Of a stretch of 64,000 nt of DNA, positions 40,800 to 51,677 are shown in pieces. Source of the stretch: Tritrichomonas musculus (taxonomy: Eukaryota; Parabasalia; Tritrichomonadida; Tritrichomonadidae). The stretch is taken from NCBI GenBank assembly GCA_039105265.1, contig JAPFFF010000063.1:62001-126000 (forward strand), given 5' to 3'. The notes beneath the pieces were generated by a model. It worked only from the letters and a program-made list of their open reading frames with translations, was not told where the DNA came from and searched no databases. The translations under genes were made by a program, and so were the position numbers. Each line of letters begins with the position of its first letter. The stretch's first letter is position 1.

Positions 40800-42385
40800 A
40801 TTTAACTGAAATTTTAATGATCGTGATTTATATATTTTTCAATTATTTATGATCGAAAAAAATATTTTCTAAACGTTAAAATTTAATTAAAAAAGTTACT
40901 TTTAAACGATTAAAAAATTATTAAAAAAATTAGAAAAAAACTTTGTTTTTTAAAAGTATTTTTCATTTTCCACGATAAGACAAACTATAATTGAGAGGTC
41001 TGTTTCGTTTAAATTTATGCTGTATATATATGCTAATAAATATGCTATTTATTCCATATATTCCAATTTAATACAATTTATTATTATTAGAAAATTATCT
41101 TTCAAAATAAATATTTTTGAATACTCAATGATTAAATTTAAAATATGTATATTTTAATATAGATTAATTATTATTCTTTTTAAATTTTTAATTAATCTAT
41201 ACAATATATAAAAATAATTAAAATACATATAAATCAAACAATATAATATAAATATCAAAGAAAAGCAATTTGGAAAAAATTTATTTTTTCTGTAAATTCA
41301 ATTTATTAATTTCATATATTATCTTAAATAATTTATTAATCCAATTTTATATTATTTATTAAATATATAAACATTTACATATAAATAAATATATTGATAA
41401 ATACTGAATTATTCTAAATATTATAATGTATTTTATTATTATTTTCTGTTTTAGAAATTTGAATTAATTATTTAGTTTTGTGAGAATATAATTATTTTTC
41501 AGAACATTTAACTTTTTCTGAAATAATTATCAAAACGCCCTTAATATTTTTGGTTTACTCTTCTCATTTTTTTTATTTTAATAAAAATGATATTAAATCA
41601 GAAATTTATCTTATATAAACTATTTAAACATAATTTATTTAGATTGGAAAAAAATTAGTTCGTTAGCGGACGAGAAATCAATTTTCTCACAATTTTTTTT
41701 TAATAAGTTCAGAAATTCTTTTAAAAGAATTTTGGTTAAACTTTTTCAGATAAAATGTATTCAATTTTATGCATTTTTAATTTCTAGACCGCTAACGGAC
41801 GAGTATTCTTTTAATCTGTATAAATTTATAGTATATACTTATGAGAAAAATATATATCAATCTCACGAATTTTTATTCATTTTGACAAATAAACCACCTA
41901 TATATAAACTGGAACCAAAAAGTCTGTACCACCAAATAAGTTATCAAAAAGTTTTATATATATTTAATAATATTTTTTTTCTTAAAATCGTAGCAAATTA
42001 GGCCAACTATCGCATTTAGGCTCCCAAGACCGATATCATCAAATGTACATCCGATGTATTATACCATGAATTGCAAGATTTTTCCATTTTGGTCATGCTT
42101 TTATAAAATCGCATATCTTTGAAATTACATTGTTACTTGATATTCTTACCTACCTTATTTAGTAATCCGACAGAAAAATAGGAAAGCTTTTCCTTACAAC
42201 TAGCTCCAACTAATACTGTTATAGATGCAGTACTATATTTAAGCTATTCTCCTCAAGATCTTTTAACTTAAAAGTCAACACACATATACTAAATGGAAAC
42301 TTAGGAAAGAAAATTAATTACAGTGTTAATGATTAAGATAATTAAGATATATTTTTTTTATTTTTAAAAACTTTTTGAAGCGGCC
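40800..42385. other. AT-rich region, no gene seen
   Basis: Mostly A/T. A short inverted pair, CGTTAGCGG (41661) and CCGCTAACG (41790), brackets about 130 bp. Otherwise nothing is recognised. Confidence 0.4.
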
Positions 42386-42390
42386 AAAAT

Positions 42391-42488
42391 CTCAGTACCA
42401 ATTATTTTCACTTTTTGAGGCAATTTTATTTTATTTTCTCTTCATTTCTTTTGAATTTTCACTTTTTTGAGAACTTTGGTGGTACTGA
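42391..42488. repeat. Small foldback, about 98 bp
   Basis: CTCAGTACCA at the left is inverted as TGGTACTGAG at the right, and TTTTCACTTTTTGAG appears near the left arm and, slightly altered, near the right arm. It lies about 630 bp upstream of the hydrogenase gene. Confidence 0.6.
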
Positions 42489-43117
42489 GTTTTTTTTTCC
42501 AGTTTAGAAACAATTGGCCAAAAAATACCAATTTGATATAAATAAAAAAATTCTTATATTTTTTATAGTGCCAATTATATACCAATCATTTTGTTTCTTT
42601 TAAAACAATTATTTAGTAAGTTATGAAAAGTTTTGGTGAAAGAAAATAATTGAAAGAAATAATTATTTTTATTTCTTGATGCTATCAAAAGTAAATGTAA
42701 TTGAGTGAACTATAAAATTTGTTTTTATAAAATAATTTTTTTATATGATTTTAGAGCGTCTTTTTTATTAATATATATAATTATCATATATGAAATAATT
42801 ACAAATTGAAATAAATTCAATATTGAAATTGAATACTTTGAAAATTTCAAAGCATATTTAAAGAAAATTCAAAAAATTGAAAAAAATTCTTTAGTTTTTT
42901 TTCCAATAAAAATTTAATTATTATAATTAAAAATATATTATTATTGTATTAAATTTAATATATAATTATAATAAATAAATATTAATTGTTGATACAAAAA
43001 ATATAAAAAGATAATGTCAAATATGGCTTATCACTCATAGAATCAAATTCAATGAATATTTAAATTTCAATTGTTGCTAAGAAATCCAAAAATCTCTAAT
43101 AAAAATACAGTTATATT

Positions 43118-46100
43118 ATGATTCAGGTTACAATCAATGGACATTCATACTCATTCCACTCTGAAATTACTATTCTTGATGCATGCAAACAAAAAAATAT
43201 TTACATTCCTACATTATGTTTCCATCCAGATCTTCCAGCATCTGGAAAATGCGGATTATGCGCCGTTAAAATCAATGGGACAACGTTGGCTCATGCCTGT
43301 ATTCAAAAAATATCGAATGGAATGTCAATTGAAACCAATTCTCCTGATGTTATTGCACATGCTCGCCGTGCTTTCAACAATTTTATTGATATGTCAATTC
43401 CTCCTCCATCGAAGGACATTGAAGAGATATCAAAATACCTATTTCCGAAAAATACAATTCGAACTCGAGAATCCGATCAATCAAATTCCCTCGAATTTGA
43501 TCCCTCTTTATGTGTTAATTGCGGCAGATGCGTTAGGATGTGTTCAGATATCCAAAATGTTAATGCATTAAATTATCAAAATCCGAGAATTAGAAACAAC
43601 GAATGCATCAGTTGCGGTCAATGCATTACAGTTTGTCCTACAGATGCTTTAAGACATCAAAATTCAAAACCTGCAGTTTTACGCGCATTGGCCGAAAAAA
43701 AGATTCTTGTAATTCAAATGGCACCAGCCACACGTGTAGCTATCGGCGAAGGCTTTGGATGTGAACCAGGAACAATTGTTACAGGCAAAATCATTCAAGC
43801 TGCAAGAAAACTTGGCTTTAAATATGTTTTTGATACTAATTTTGGAGCCGATATGACTGTTATTGAGGAAGGAAACGAACTTCTTCGAAGAATGAAAATT
43901 GAAGTTGATCCGATTTTCAACAAAAGAGCCAAATTAAATGAAGCTTCATCTCTTTACAACTTAAATAAAATGCACCAAGCAGCCAATCAACCAAAACGTC
44001 AGATTTCACAAACAAAATCAAATTATACACAAATCACAAATCCTAGTCCTGTGAGACGAAGACTCTCATTGAATGCTCAAACAGGACTGATGAATAAACA
44101 ATCATCTGTTTTGTTTAATATGGCTCCCTTAAATCCGTTAATTGAAGTGACCAAACCTGTTGAAATGAATGAAAAACCTTTACATGAAAACGATGCTCTT
44201 CCTATGTTTACCTCTTGCTGTCCTGCATGGGTCAATTATGTTGAAAAGCTTCATCATGAACTCATACCAAACTTGTCATCAACAAAATCACCACATATGA
44301 TTTTAGCCAAGCTTGTTAAATCTTATTTTGCGTCATTAATTAATGCTGATCCAAAAGATATTTTCTTGGTTTCATTAATGCCATGTGTTGCCAAGAAAGA
44401 TGAGATAAAAAGAATGCAACTTTTAGGTGACGTTGACGCAGCAATAACTTCAAAAGAATTCATTTCATTGGTTAATGATTTTGGCATTGATTTCAACTCA
44501 CTGAAAGAATCAAACTTTGACAATTTACTCGGAAATTCTAGTGGATCTGCTCAAATATTTGGTACAACAGGAGGAGTTGCTGAAGCCTCTGTTAGATACA
44601 TTTATAAGCTTATTACTCGCAAACCTTTAATAGATAAGATTGAATACAATGAATTCCGTGGCATGAAATCAATAAAAACAGCAACAATTGATATCGATAA
44701 GTATTCAATTAACATTGCTGTTTGCAATGGAATAGCAGCAGTGAATGAGCTAATTGAACGCGAAGAATATAAAAAGTTTCACTTTATTGAAGTAATGGCT
44801 TGTCCTGGCGGTTGTATCGGTGGTGCAGGACAACCTTATCTTGAAAAGAACAGAATGCCTGAGAGAATGAAAAGTATCTTTTCAATTGACAGAGAAAAGA
44901 TGATTCGTGTTGCTGATGAAAATGAAGAATTACAACAAGTTTATAAATCTTTTGTTGGACCAGTTGGATCTGCAAATGCGCATCGACTGTTTCATACCCA
45001 TTATGAACCACAAGAATCCACAATTCTAGCACAAAAAAGAAGAATGATGACAATGCCAATTGTTGCTTATGGTTCGGCTAGCGGAACTGCTATGAAATTT
45101 GCACGAGTTGTTGCTAATTTCATAGGAACAACATCAGTTGCAATTAATAATTTATCAATTAAGCAATTGATATCAAGAAAAGTTGCAATATTCATTATTT
45201 CAACCATTGGTGAAGGCGAATATCCAACAAATTCAAAGAAATTCATTCAAGAATTGAGTGAATCATATGATGAACTTTCAGAGGTTAAATATGCAGTTTG
45301 TGCCCTAGGAAATCGAAGTTACAAATACTTTTGTAAAGCAGGAGAGCAATTGAATATGTTTCTTGAACAACACTTGGCAAGACCAATTGTTCCTCTTGTA
45401 AAGATTGATACATCAACTGAAGATAAAGGTGAAACAGAATTTGAAGGTTGGTGTAACAATTTAAGTCATGCATTAGGCTTAAAGCCACCTAAAATAGAGG
45501 TCCACTTGAACTATTCTCTAGTTAAAGTTGAAGATGATGCAATCATTTCCAATCCTTTACGACCTGTTGGCTTTGAAATTGCTACATTAAGGAGTAATAA
45601 AATGATCACGCCTGAAGAAGTTAAAGACACAAATCATCAAATGAATTTGTATCAGATCAAACTACCAAAAGGAATCAATTATTCAACAGGTGATATGATT
45701 GAAATTTTACCTGAAAATCCACCTGAACTTACAATGAAAGCAATAGAAGCATTGAAACTAGATCCAAATCAAGTTTTCAGGCTGATTTCGAATGATTCAA
45801 CAATTGAAACTTTTGTTCCAGAAAAGATTTCAATCAAACAACTTTTCTCACAATATTTGGATTTATCTGGTCCACCGAACCGTTCTTTATTGAGAGTTTT
45901 TTTAACTGTTGCTAATAAAGAAGGAGCAAACCGAATTTATGAGATGCTTGATCAGACACAAGATGAAAAAGTAAAGCAATATTTAAAAGATATCAACACA
46001 TGCGAATTCATTTGTGAATTTTCACAATATGGAATTCCATCAATTGAAATGATTCTATCTGGCTGTCATCATACCAAACCAAGACAATATCTAATTGCAT

Positions 46101-46750
46101 CATCTCCGATGAGGAATAGAAACATCGTAGATATTCTTGTTTTGAATCACAAATATGGAAATAATAATGAAAAAAGTGGAATGTGCACGTCATTTTTGGA
46201 AAGACCAAAATTAAGATCAATTCCTATCAGGATTGCGAAAAGTTCTTTTGAATTGCATGAAGATGTCAAATCGCCAGTTATAATGATTGCAATTGGTTGT
46301 GGAATAGCTCCAATGCTTTCCATTATTCAAAATAGAGGATCACATAATGGACCGTCTCTTCTTATTTATGGATCAACCTCTCAAAAAGTTTATAAAATAA
46401 TTGTTGAAGAACTTGAAAAAGAAAAAGAAAGTGGATGCGTTACTGACATTTTATATGCATGGTCTAATGAAAATATATTCGAACTAGAGAATATTCGCTC
46501 AAAAAGTTCTACTGAAATTGAGAAAGAAACTGGTGATAAAATTAAAAATGCAATTCTTGAAAATAAATCTCTAATTTGGAAATATTGGTTCGATGATAGA
46601 ACATCATTATATTATTGTGGAATTCCTGGATCATTACCAGATGAAATCAAAGAATTACTCCTGAAAATCACAATTGGTGAAGGAGGCTTAAGCATGGAAG
46701 AAGCTATGGCAATTAATAATCGGCATCAGGTTTTTATTGAAGCATTCTAA
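43118..46750 (+). CDS. [FeFe] hydrogenase fused to flavodoxin-FAD-NAD(P)H reductase module
   Basis: 1210 residues. 1-85: plant-type [2Fe2S] domain (CFHPDLPASGKCGLC...C). About 130-185: two [4Fe4S] motifs (CVNCGRCVRMC, CISCGQCITVC). The H-cluster domain has TSCCPAW (Cys 367), MPCVAKKDE (Cys 423) and MACPGGCIGG (Cys 562, 566), with spacing close to the canonical enzyme. About 645-790: flavodoxin (YGSASGTA, STIGEGEYPTN, ALGNRSYKYF). About 820-1210: FAD/NAD(P) reductase like cytochrome P450 reductase (IGCGIAPMLSII, YYCGIPGS). The protein could couple NAD(P)H to H2 evolution or uptake. A Ser/Asn/Pro-rich insert of about 95 residues (270-360) precedes TSCCPAW. The N-terminus enters the ferredoxin fold at once, with no trichomonad hydrogenosomal presequence (ML.S..R-type), so a cytosolic location is possible. 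Confidence 0.96.
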   Translation: MIQVTINGHSYSFHSEITILDACKQKNIYIPTLCFHPDLPASGKCGLCAVKINGTTLAHACIQKISNGMSIETNSPDVIAHARRAFNNFIDMSIPPPSKDIEEISKYLFPKNTIRTRESDQSNSLEFDPSLCVNCGRCVRMCSDIQNVNALNYQNPRIRNNECISCGQCITVCPTDALRHQNSKPAVLRALAEKKILVIQMAPATRVAIGEGFGCEPGTIVTGKIIQAARKLGFKYVFDTNFGADMTVIEEGNELLRRMKIEVDPIFNKRAKLNEASSLYNLNKMHQAANQPKRQISQTKSNYTQITNPSPVRRRLSLNAQTGLMNKQSSVLFNMAPLNPLIEVTKPVEMNEKPLHENDALPMFTSCCPAWVNYVEKLHHELIPNLSSTKSPHMILAKLVKSYFASLINADPKDIFLVSLMPCVAKKDEIKRMQLLGDVDAAITSKEFISLVNDFGIDFNSLKESNFDNLLGNSSGSAQIFGTTGGVAEASVRYIYKLITRKPLIDKIEYNEFRGMKSIKTATIDIDKYSINIAVCNGIAAVNELIEREEYKKFHFIEVMACPGGCIGGAGQPYLEKNRMPERMKSIFSIDREKMIRVADENEELQQVYKSFVGPVGSANAHRLFHTHYEPQESTILAQKRRMMTMPIVAYGSASGTAMKFARVVANFIGTTSVAINNLSIKQLISRKVAIFIISTIGEGEYPTNSKKFIQELSESYDELSEVKYAVCALGNRSYKYFCKAGEQLNMFLEQHLARPIVPLVKIDTSTEDKGETEFEGWCNNLSHALGLKPPKIEVHLNYSLVKVEDDAIISNPLRPVGFEIATLRSNKMITPEEVKDTNHQMNLYQIKLPKGINYSTGDMIEILPENPPELTMKAIEALKLDPNQVFRLISNDSTIETFVPEKISIKQLFSQYLDLSGPPNRSLLRVFLTVANKEGANRIYEMLDQTQDEKVKQYLKDINTCEFICEFSQYGIPSIEMILSGCHHTKPRQYLIASSPMRNRNIVDILVLNHKYGNNNEKSGMCTSFLERPKLRSIPIRIAKSSFELHEDVKSPVIMIAIGCGIAPMLSIIQNRGSHNGPSLLIYGSTSQKVYKIIVEELEKEKESGCVTDILYAWSNENIFELENIRSKSSTEIEKETGDKIKNAILENKSLIWKYWFDDRTSLYYCGIPGSLPDEIKELLLKITIGEGGLSMEEAMAINNRHQVFIEAF

Positions 46751-46754
46751 CCTT

Positions 46755-47178
46755 TTTTTTTTTTAAATCATATTAATTATATGAATATTCTTTTTTTAGA
46801 AAAATAAATTTTAATTATAATTTTAAAATTGTAAATATAATGATAGATCATAATATATAACATAAAAATATGAGATATTGCCATTTTTTTCAGGACCATT
46901 TATACAAACAATTTATTTAATGAATTCCATAGTAATATACAAATGAAATAAAGCACTTCACAATCCACAAAGATAAGTATGAGCATGCAAATCTCTCATA
47001 TTTAACTTGGATAGAACTATAAACATTTGATCTTTTAATTGTAAACGGGAATGTTAGTTTTTTTGAAAAGATTAAAAATCAATCAAATGAAAAATGTAAA
47101 AAACAAAATTAAAAAAAAAGCTCTCAAAGATGACTTTAAAATTTAAATGTTAAATAAATTTTAACAATTAAAAATGAT
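46755..47178. other. Intergenic region between hydrogenase and FH3-like gene
   Basis: AT-rich; no gene or RNA recognised. The two flanking genes converge here. Confidence 0.4.
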
Positions 47179-47264
47179 GAGGAATCTCACTTACCGATTT
47201 TCCAATCTTAAGGATTTGAATGGTTTATTATTTTCTCATTCAAAATCTGTAAGTGAGATTCCTC
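47179..47264. repeat. 86 bp hairpin with 23 bp arms
   Basis: GAGGAATCTCACTTAC at the left is inverted as GTAAGTGAGATTCCTC at the right; the arms continue with GATTTT/AAAATC with one mismatch. It lies between two convergent genes, so it could be a small MITE or a 3'-end structure. Confidence 0.7.
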
Positions 47265-47390
47265 GACCTTTTTAATTGTGCTTTTTCTAAAATTTTAATA
47301 AATAATTAAAAAGTATTTTTGATAATTAATCAATTTATGATTATCTTGCATTATTTTAATTTATTTTCTGGTTTATTTATTAAATATTAT

Positions 47391-49028
47391 TTAAATTGGA
47401 TTTTTGTCTTTATCAATAATTTTTTGAAGTTCATCTCTCTCTTGAATAACTTTTGCCATTTGTGATTGAAGAGTCAATATTTGATCTTGCAAGCTCTTTA
47501 AAACCTGCTTCAATGAATTTTCTTTTTGATCATTATTACTTGTTAATTGGTCAATTGTTATGTTTTCATTTTCAGTTGTATGTTCAGGACTTAATGAATT
47601 TTGAAAAGAACGAACAACTTCATTTAATGCATTAATTGTTATATCTTTTTGTTTGCATTCTTGAGTGAGTTTTTCATTTTTTTGTTTTAAATCTATAATT
47701 TCTGTATTGTTTTCTTCAGTTTCTTCATTTTCTGTGGATATTGATGATAAATTATTTGGAACATCAATATTCTTAAGAACATCTGAAGGAATAAAAGATG
47801 TATTTTTGTAAAGAAGTTCATAAAAATCTTCAGTAAATGTATCATTCATAACTGGATTATAAAAACCTTTCATTTGAAATGCATTATTAGCTATTTCTTT
47901 GATAGAAATATTTATATTATGCGATTTGTATTGGCGATAAAGAGTCAAAAAGTTATGAAGAAATACATTAATTTTATCAAATTCTTGTTTTCCCATACTT
48001 TCTATATCTAATAATGATAAATTCATATTTAATACGTTTTTGCTTCCAATCAGTTCCGCAACGCAACTATTAACATCATTGCCATTGAATGGATTAAGGT
48101 TCTTTAATTTTGGAAATATTTGATTTAATGGATCAAGTATGTTATCAATTTTCTCTATAAAAATTTGTCGTGTTTTGTAAATTCTTTCTGTTTCAGGTAT
48201 TTTAATTGAATTAAGCTCGGTGATAATGGAATAATTTTGAAGTTTGAGAACGAAATTAACTTTGTGGATTATTTGATCAAAACGAATATATAATGCATTT
48301 AAAAAATTAATAATACTTTTGACAACTGGTAAATTAGATTGATTTTTGAGAATACCACTTATGATTGAATAAAGATTATTTTTTTCAATATAATCATATA
48401 TTATATCTTCACTGCCAGTATATAAAATAAATGGTATAAGGTCTTCTAAAACAAATTTTAATATTTCGCCATTTTGTATAGATAATGCTTCGAAAAATGT
48501 TGGTAATAATTTTTGTTCTTTCAAAAATTCTTCTAGACACTTATTAATATTTTCGAAATCACGGATGCATTGAAATATTAACCCAATGAATTTGAGTTCG
48601 AATTCTTTTTGATGTAAAATTGAAAACTTATTTTCTAATCTATATGATAGAAGTTTGTTTATAAGTATCATATGCCCCTTATACTTATGCACGAATTCTA
48701 CTGCCCATGAAATTGAACCTTGTTCAAGCATATAATGCAATAATTCTAATGAATCTATGCTAAGGAATCTATAATTATCCATCGTAATATATTTATAAAA
48801 GCAATCAGGCGATGGTTGCTGATTGTATTTTTCCTGTTGCTTTCGTACAAATTCTAATTTCCCTTTAGTGTCAAGATTCATCATTTCTTCAAGCATTTTG
48901 TCACTTGTGGCCATATCTTCTAAAATTATGTTGAAAGCTATATTTATCGCTTCTTCCGATGGATTTTTCGCTGAAAAATTAACACAACGAAATGGTTTAA
49001 ACATATTTGGTGGGACAACTCTTTTCAT
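47391..49028 (-). CDS. Formin GBD/FH3-like protein with C-terminal coiled coil
   Basis: 545 residues, ATG at 49028. The first 300 residues are helical and resemble the diaphanous-type GTPase-binding/FH3 region: KGKLEFVRKQQEKY, then SISWAVEFVHKYKGHMILI (compare the SWxxEF...G...L pattern of FH3 domains) and armadillo-like helices. About 430-545 is a coiled coil (NEKLTQECKQKD, QSQMAKVIQERDELQ). There is no proline-rich FH1 or actin-binding FH2 domain before the natural stop. It may be a stand-alone adaptor responding to Rho-like GTPases, or a truncated formin; the clean end argues for the former. The family call is moderate. Confidence 0.6.
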   Translation of the reverse strand: MKRVVPPNMFKPFRCVNFSAKNPSEEAINIAFNIILEDMATSDKMLEEMMNLDTKGKLEFVRKQQEKYNQQPSPDCFYKYITMDNYRFLSIDSLELLHYMLEQGSISWAVEFVHKYKGHMILINKLLSYRLENKFSILHQKEFELKFIGLIFQCIRDFENINKCLEEFLKEQKLLPTFFEALSIQNGEILKFVLEDLIPFILYTGSEDIIYDYIEKNNLYSIISGILKNQSNLPVVKSIINFLNALYIRFDQIIHKVNFVLKLQNYSIITELNSIKIPETERIYKTRQIFIEKIDNILDPLNQIFPKLKNLNPFNGNDVNSCVAELIGSKNVLNMNLSLLDIESMGKQEFDKINVFLHNFLTLYRQYKSHNINISIKEIANNAFQMKGFYNPVMNDTFTEDFYELLYKNTSFIPSDVLKNIDVPNNLSSISTENEETEENNTEIIDLKQKNEKLTQECKQKDITINALNEVVRSFQNSLSPEHTTENENITIDQLTSNNDQKENSLKQVLKSLQDQILTLQSQMAKVIQERDELQKIIDKDKNPI

Positions 49029-49182
49029 TTTCGAACAAGTTTATTGAGATACTTTTTGTGATAAACTATTCAAAAAGTGAAAAATCCGTTTTGTCTTCAA
49101 TGAAAAAAACATCAAAATTTAAAGTTAAAGTTTCAAAACAGCAAATCACTATCAATGACATTGATATGAATGATTATTAAAT

Positions 49183-49320
49183 TCAAAATATAAAGGTCCC
49201 TTCTAAACATTTCAAAATAAAAAGGTCCCTTCTAAACATTTCAAAATAAAAAGGTCCCTTCTAAACATTTCAAAATAAAAAGGTCCTTTCTAAACATTTC
49301 AAAATAAAAAGAACCTTTTT
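49183..49320. repeat. 29-bp tandem repeat, about 4.5 copies
   Basis: The unit contains AAAGGTCCCTTCTAAACATT and TCAAAATAAA and is repeated at 29 bp intervals from 49195. It starts about 155 bp upstream of the FH3-like gene's start codon. The last unit is degenerate (GAACC). Confidence 0.9.
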
Positions 49321-49344
49321 GAATACTTTATTTATTATATTTTA

Positions 49345-50086
49345 TAGTGTTCCTAAAAAATATTGATAAGAAATGAATTCAATAGTTAATCGTCGTTAAC
49401 AAAAGTTATTTTATTTTTAAAATTTTTAATTTAAAAAGTTAAATTTCTTATCAATATTTTTTCGGCAATTGAAAAAGTTGATTTTTTATTAAAAATTAAA
49501 ATTAAAATCTTACTTGATTGCCTTGCACTTCGAGGCATTGTTTCAATTTCTTTGGAAAAGAATCAATCAAAGAATTGTTTGTTGCTAAACTTAGATTATT
49601 CCATATAAAGAATAAAATTTGTGTTCAGGAAACATTTGCCATTTCAGCTCCAGGGATTTCAGGAAACGTTATTGCTTTAACGCATATGAAATACTTGATT
49701 TCATTTGTTAATATTTGTGGTCGGCAGGGTTGTGTTTTTTCTGGTCTCCCTTCATCAATCTATTTAGCTACTGCTTTGACGCAATTTAACGAAATATTTA
49801 ATGCATCAGCTGTTTTGCTTTTATTAAAATTGTACGATTGCAGAACCACTTGCGATTAAATTATAGCGTTCGTTTGTATTTTTTGGTAAAGAAAACAAAT
49901 AAATAAAAGGTCAAAAGATTGACCAACAATTGATTCATAAATTCATGAATAGGTCATTAAATTTGAATGAATTTGAAAGAAATTTTAAAATTCTCTCAAA
50001 TTATTTTTAAATAAATTTTCTCAATTTTTTCAATGAAACATGAAAATTTCTCTCAAATTTCTTATCAATATTTTTTAGGACCACTA
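49345..50086. mobile_element. 742 bp mariner-like remnant with TA target site
   Basis: About 30 bp inverted ends (TAGTGTTCCTAAAAAATATT... and its complement with one mismatch), each bordered by TA (49343-49344, 50087-50088). A further copy of ATTTCTTATCAATATTTTTT lies inside at about 49444. A degenerate helix-turn-helix segment of a transposase is on the minus strand. Confidence 0.75.
49500..49865 (-). pseudogene. Degenerate transposase N-terminal (HTH) fragment
   Basis: On the minus strand, about 115 codons with at least two stops read SYNFNKSKTADALNISLNCV, then EGRPEKTQPCRPQILTNEI: a helix-turn-helix followed by the GR(P)...RP hinge usual in mariner/pogo transposases. Catalytic residues are absent. 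The opposite plus-strand frame of 113 codons is its shadow. Confidence 0.5.
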
Positions 50087-50405
50087 TATATTAATTTTGA
50101 ATGCTTTTGTTAACATTTTGAATTATTTGTTATAATATTCTCAAAATTTTATTGAAAGCAAAATTTTAAAATTTTTAGCAAATGCACTATTTTAAAAATC
50201 ACCGTCTTAAGAAGACAAAAAAAGTTGAATGAGTATACAGTAATAATTCTGAGCTGTAAAATTAAATCTTTTCTTCATTTAAAGAAATTATATAAGTTTT
50301 TAATAACATTTCATAAATAAAATGATTTGAGTATATCAAATAATTGTTTGATTAACGTCAATTTACAGTATTCTCCAATACTATTTAATAATAAAATAGC
50401 GAATT

Positions 50406-51052
50406 CTAGACAAATGATGATTTTGATTCATTTTCTTCAATTACATAATCATTTAGCCGATAATCAACTTTTTGTTTAGGAAAAGCATTAAAATCAATCG
50501 AGCCACTAAACAAAGATTTTTGGTCAATGCTTAAGTCATTTTTATTTCCTTTATTAAGCTCATTATATAATAGAAAAGTTATATCACTCCAATATATATA
50601 TATATAGTGACTTATGAGAATCAAGTTCAAAACTTTCAATACAAACACAAGATAACTTTTCCAGTTATTTTTTGTTAAAATCAAGACAAAATACTCTCTT
50701 GATATAAGAATTAAAAAATTGCCGGAAATTGATGGAGAGAGATCTGGAATAAGATCATCTTTGTCATAAAAAGCGCAAAAAAATTCATTTGCTTTTTTTG
50801 GCTCTGCACATAAAAATGCTTGAAGGCTTGAAAATGCTATTGCCAAAAAAATAAGATTGTGGCCTTCCTCAACTCCATAAGTAAAAGTTGATGGGCCTTT
50901 ATGGTTATTAAAATTAAGATGAAAATATCATTTTCGTTTATGCTCATTTTTTTTGATATGTATTTAATTATAACAGATGAATGATCATCATCTGTTTCTG
51001 AACGATACAAATGGGAATAACTAGATAACGATTCTGATTTCGATTGATACAT
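50406..51052 (-). pseudogene. Unrecognised, probably frameshifted membrane-associated protein
   Basis: Two overlapping minus frames (50837-51052, start MYQSKSESLSSYSHLYRSET; and 50406-50846) appear to be pieces of one gene, since protein-like sequence passes from one to the other near 50850-50900. The second part contains hydrophobic stretches (LIFLAIAFSSLQAFLC; YLVFVLKVLNLILISHYIYI) that could span a membrane, and an acidic C-terminus (NDYVIEENESKSSFV). I do not recognise a family. Confidence 0.35.
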
Positions 51053-51227
51053 TTGTCATACATAACATAGAGGTTAACTGTATATAAAAATATGATCATT
51101 TTTTTATTTCTTTTATTTTAAAATGTAAATATCTCAGTATACTATAGAATGATTTTTATTTTACTCAAATAATATTTATAAACATATGATATAATATATA
51201 TTAATATATTCAAAATCTTTCTAATTG

Positions 51228-51259
<32 letters not shown>

Positions 51260-51264
51260 CAAAT

Positions 51265-51677
51265 AAACTAGTTCTCAGCGGTTGTACCAAAATTTGTGAG
51301 ATCAAGGCCAAAATTTTTCTTATATTTTTTGAAAGAAAATAAAAAACGATAATACAATTTCATTCAATATTTCAAAGGTAAAATCTTCAAAAATTTATCA
51401 ATCATTTTTTAATTTGTATTGCACTAATAAGGTGATTAAGAAATATGCGAAATAACTCTATTTAACAAGATTAAAACATAATACATGGATACATTATATC
51501 AATACAAAACAATTTTATAACAAGAAATAAAAAGACTTGGTACAATCGCTTATTCCTATTATAAATATTTCGAATAGGAATAAGCGGTTGTACCAAGTTA
51601 TAGAATATTTGAAAGTAGATAAAATGTAAATATTTGAATTGCACTCAAATTTTGGTACAACCGTTGAGAAGCAGTTT
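51265..51677. mobile_element. Nested foldback element, 413 bp
   Basis: The outer arms (51265-51295, 51647-51677) share TCTCARCGGTTGTACCAAAA in inverted orientation. In the middle, an inner hairpin (51536-51597) is built of CTTGGTACAATCGCTTATTC and its inverted copy. The same GGTTGTACCA core therefore occurs four times, as if one small hairpin element landed inside another. Confidence 0.75.

Noticed and set aside
44784-45488. Minus-strand frames inside the hydrogenase gene
   Set aside because: They are antisense to a strongly conserved coding region and have no features of their own.
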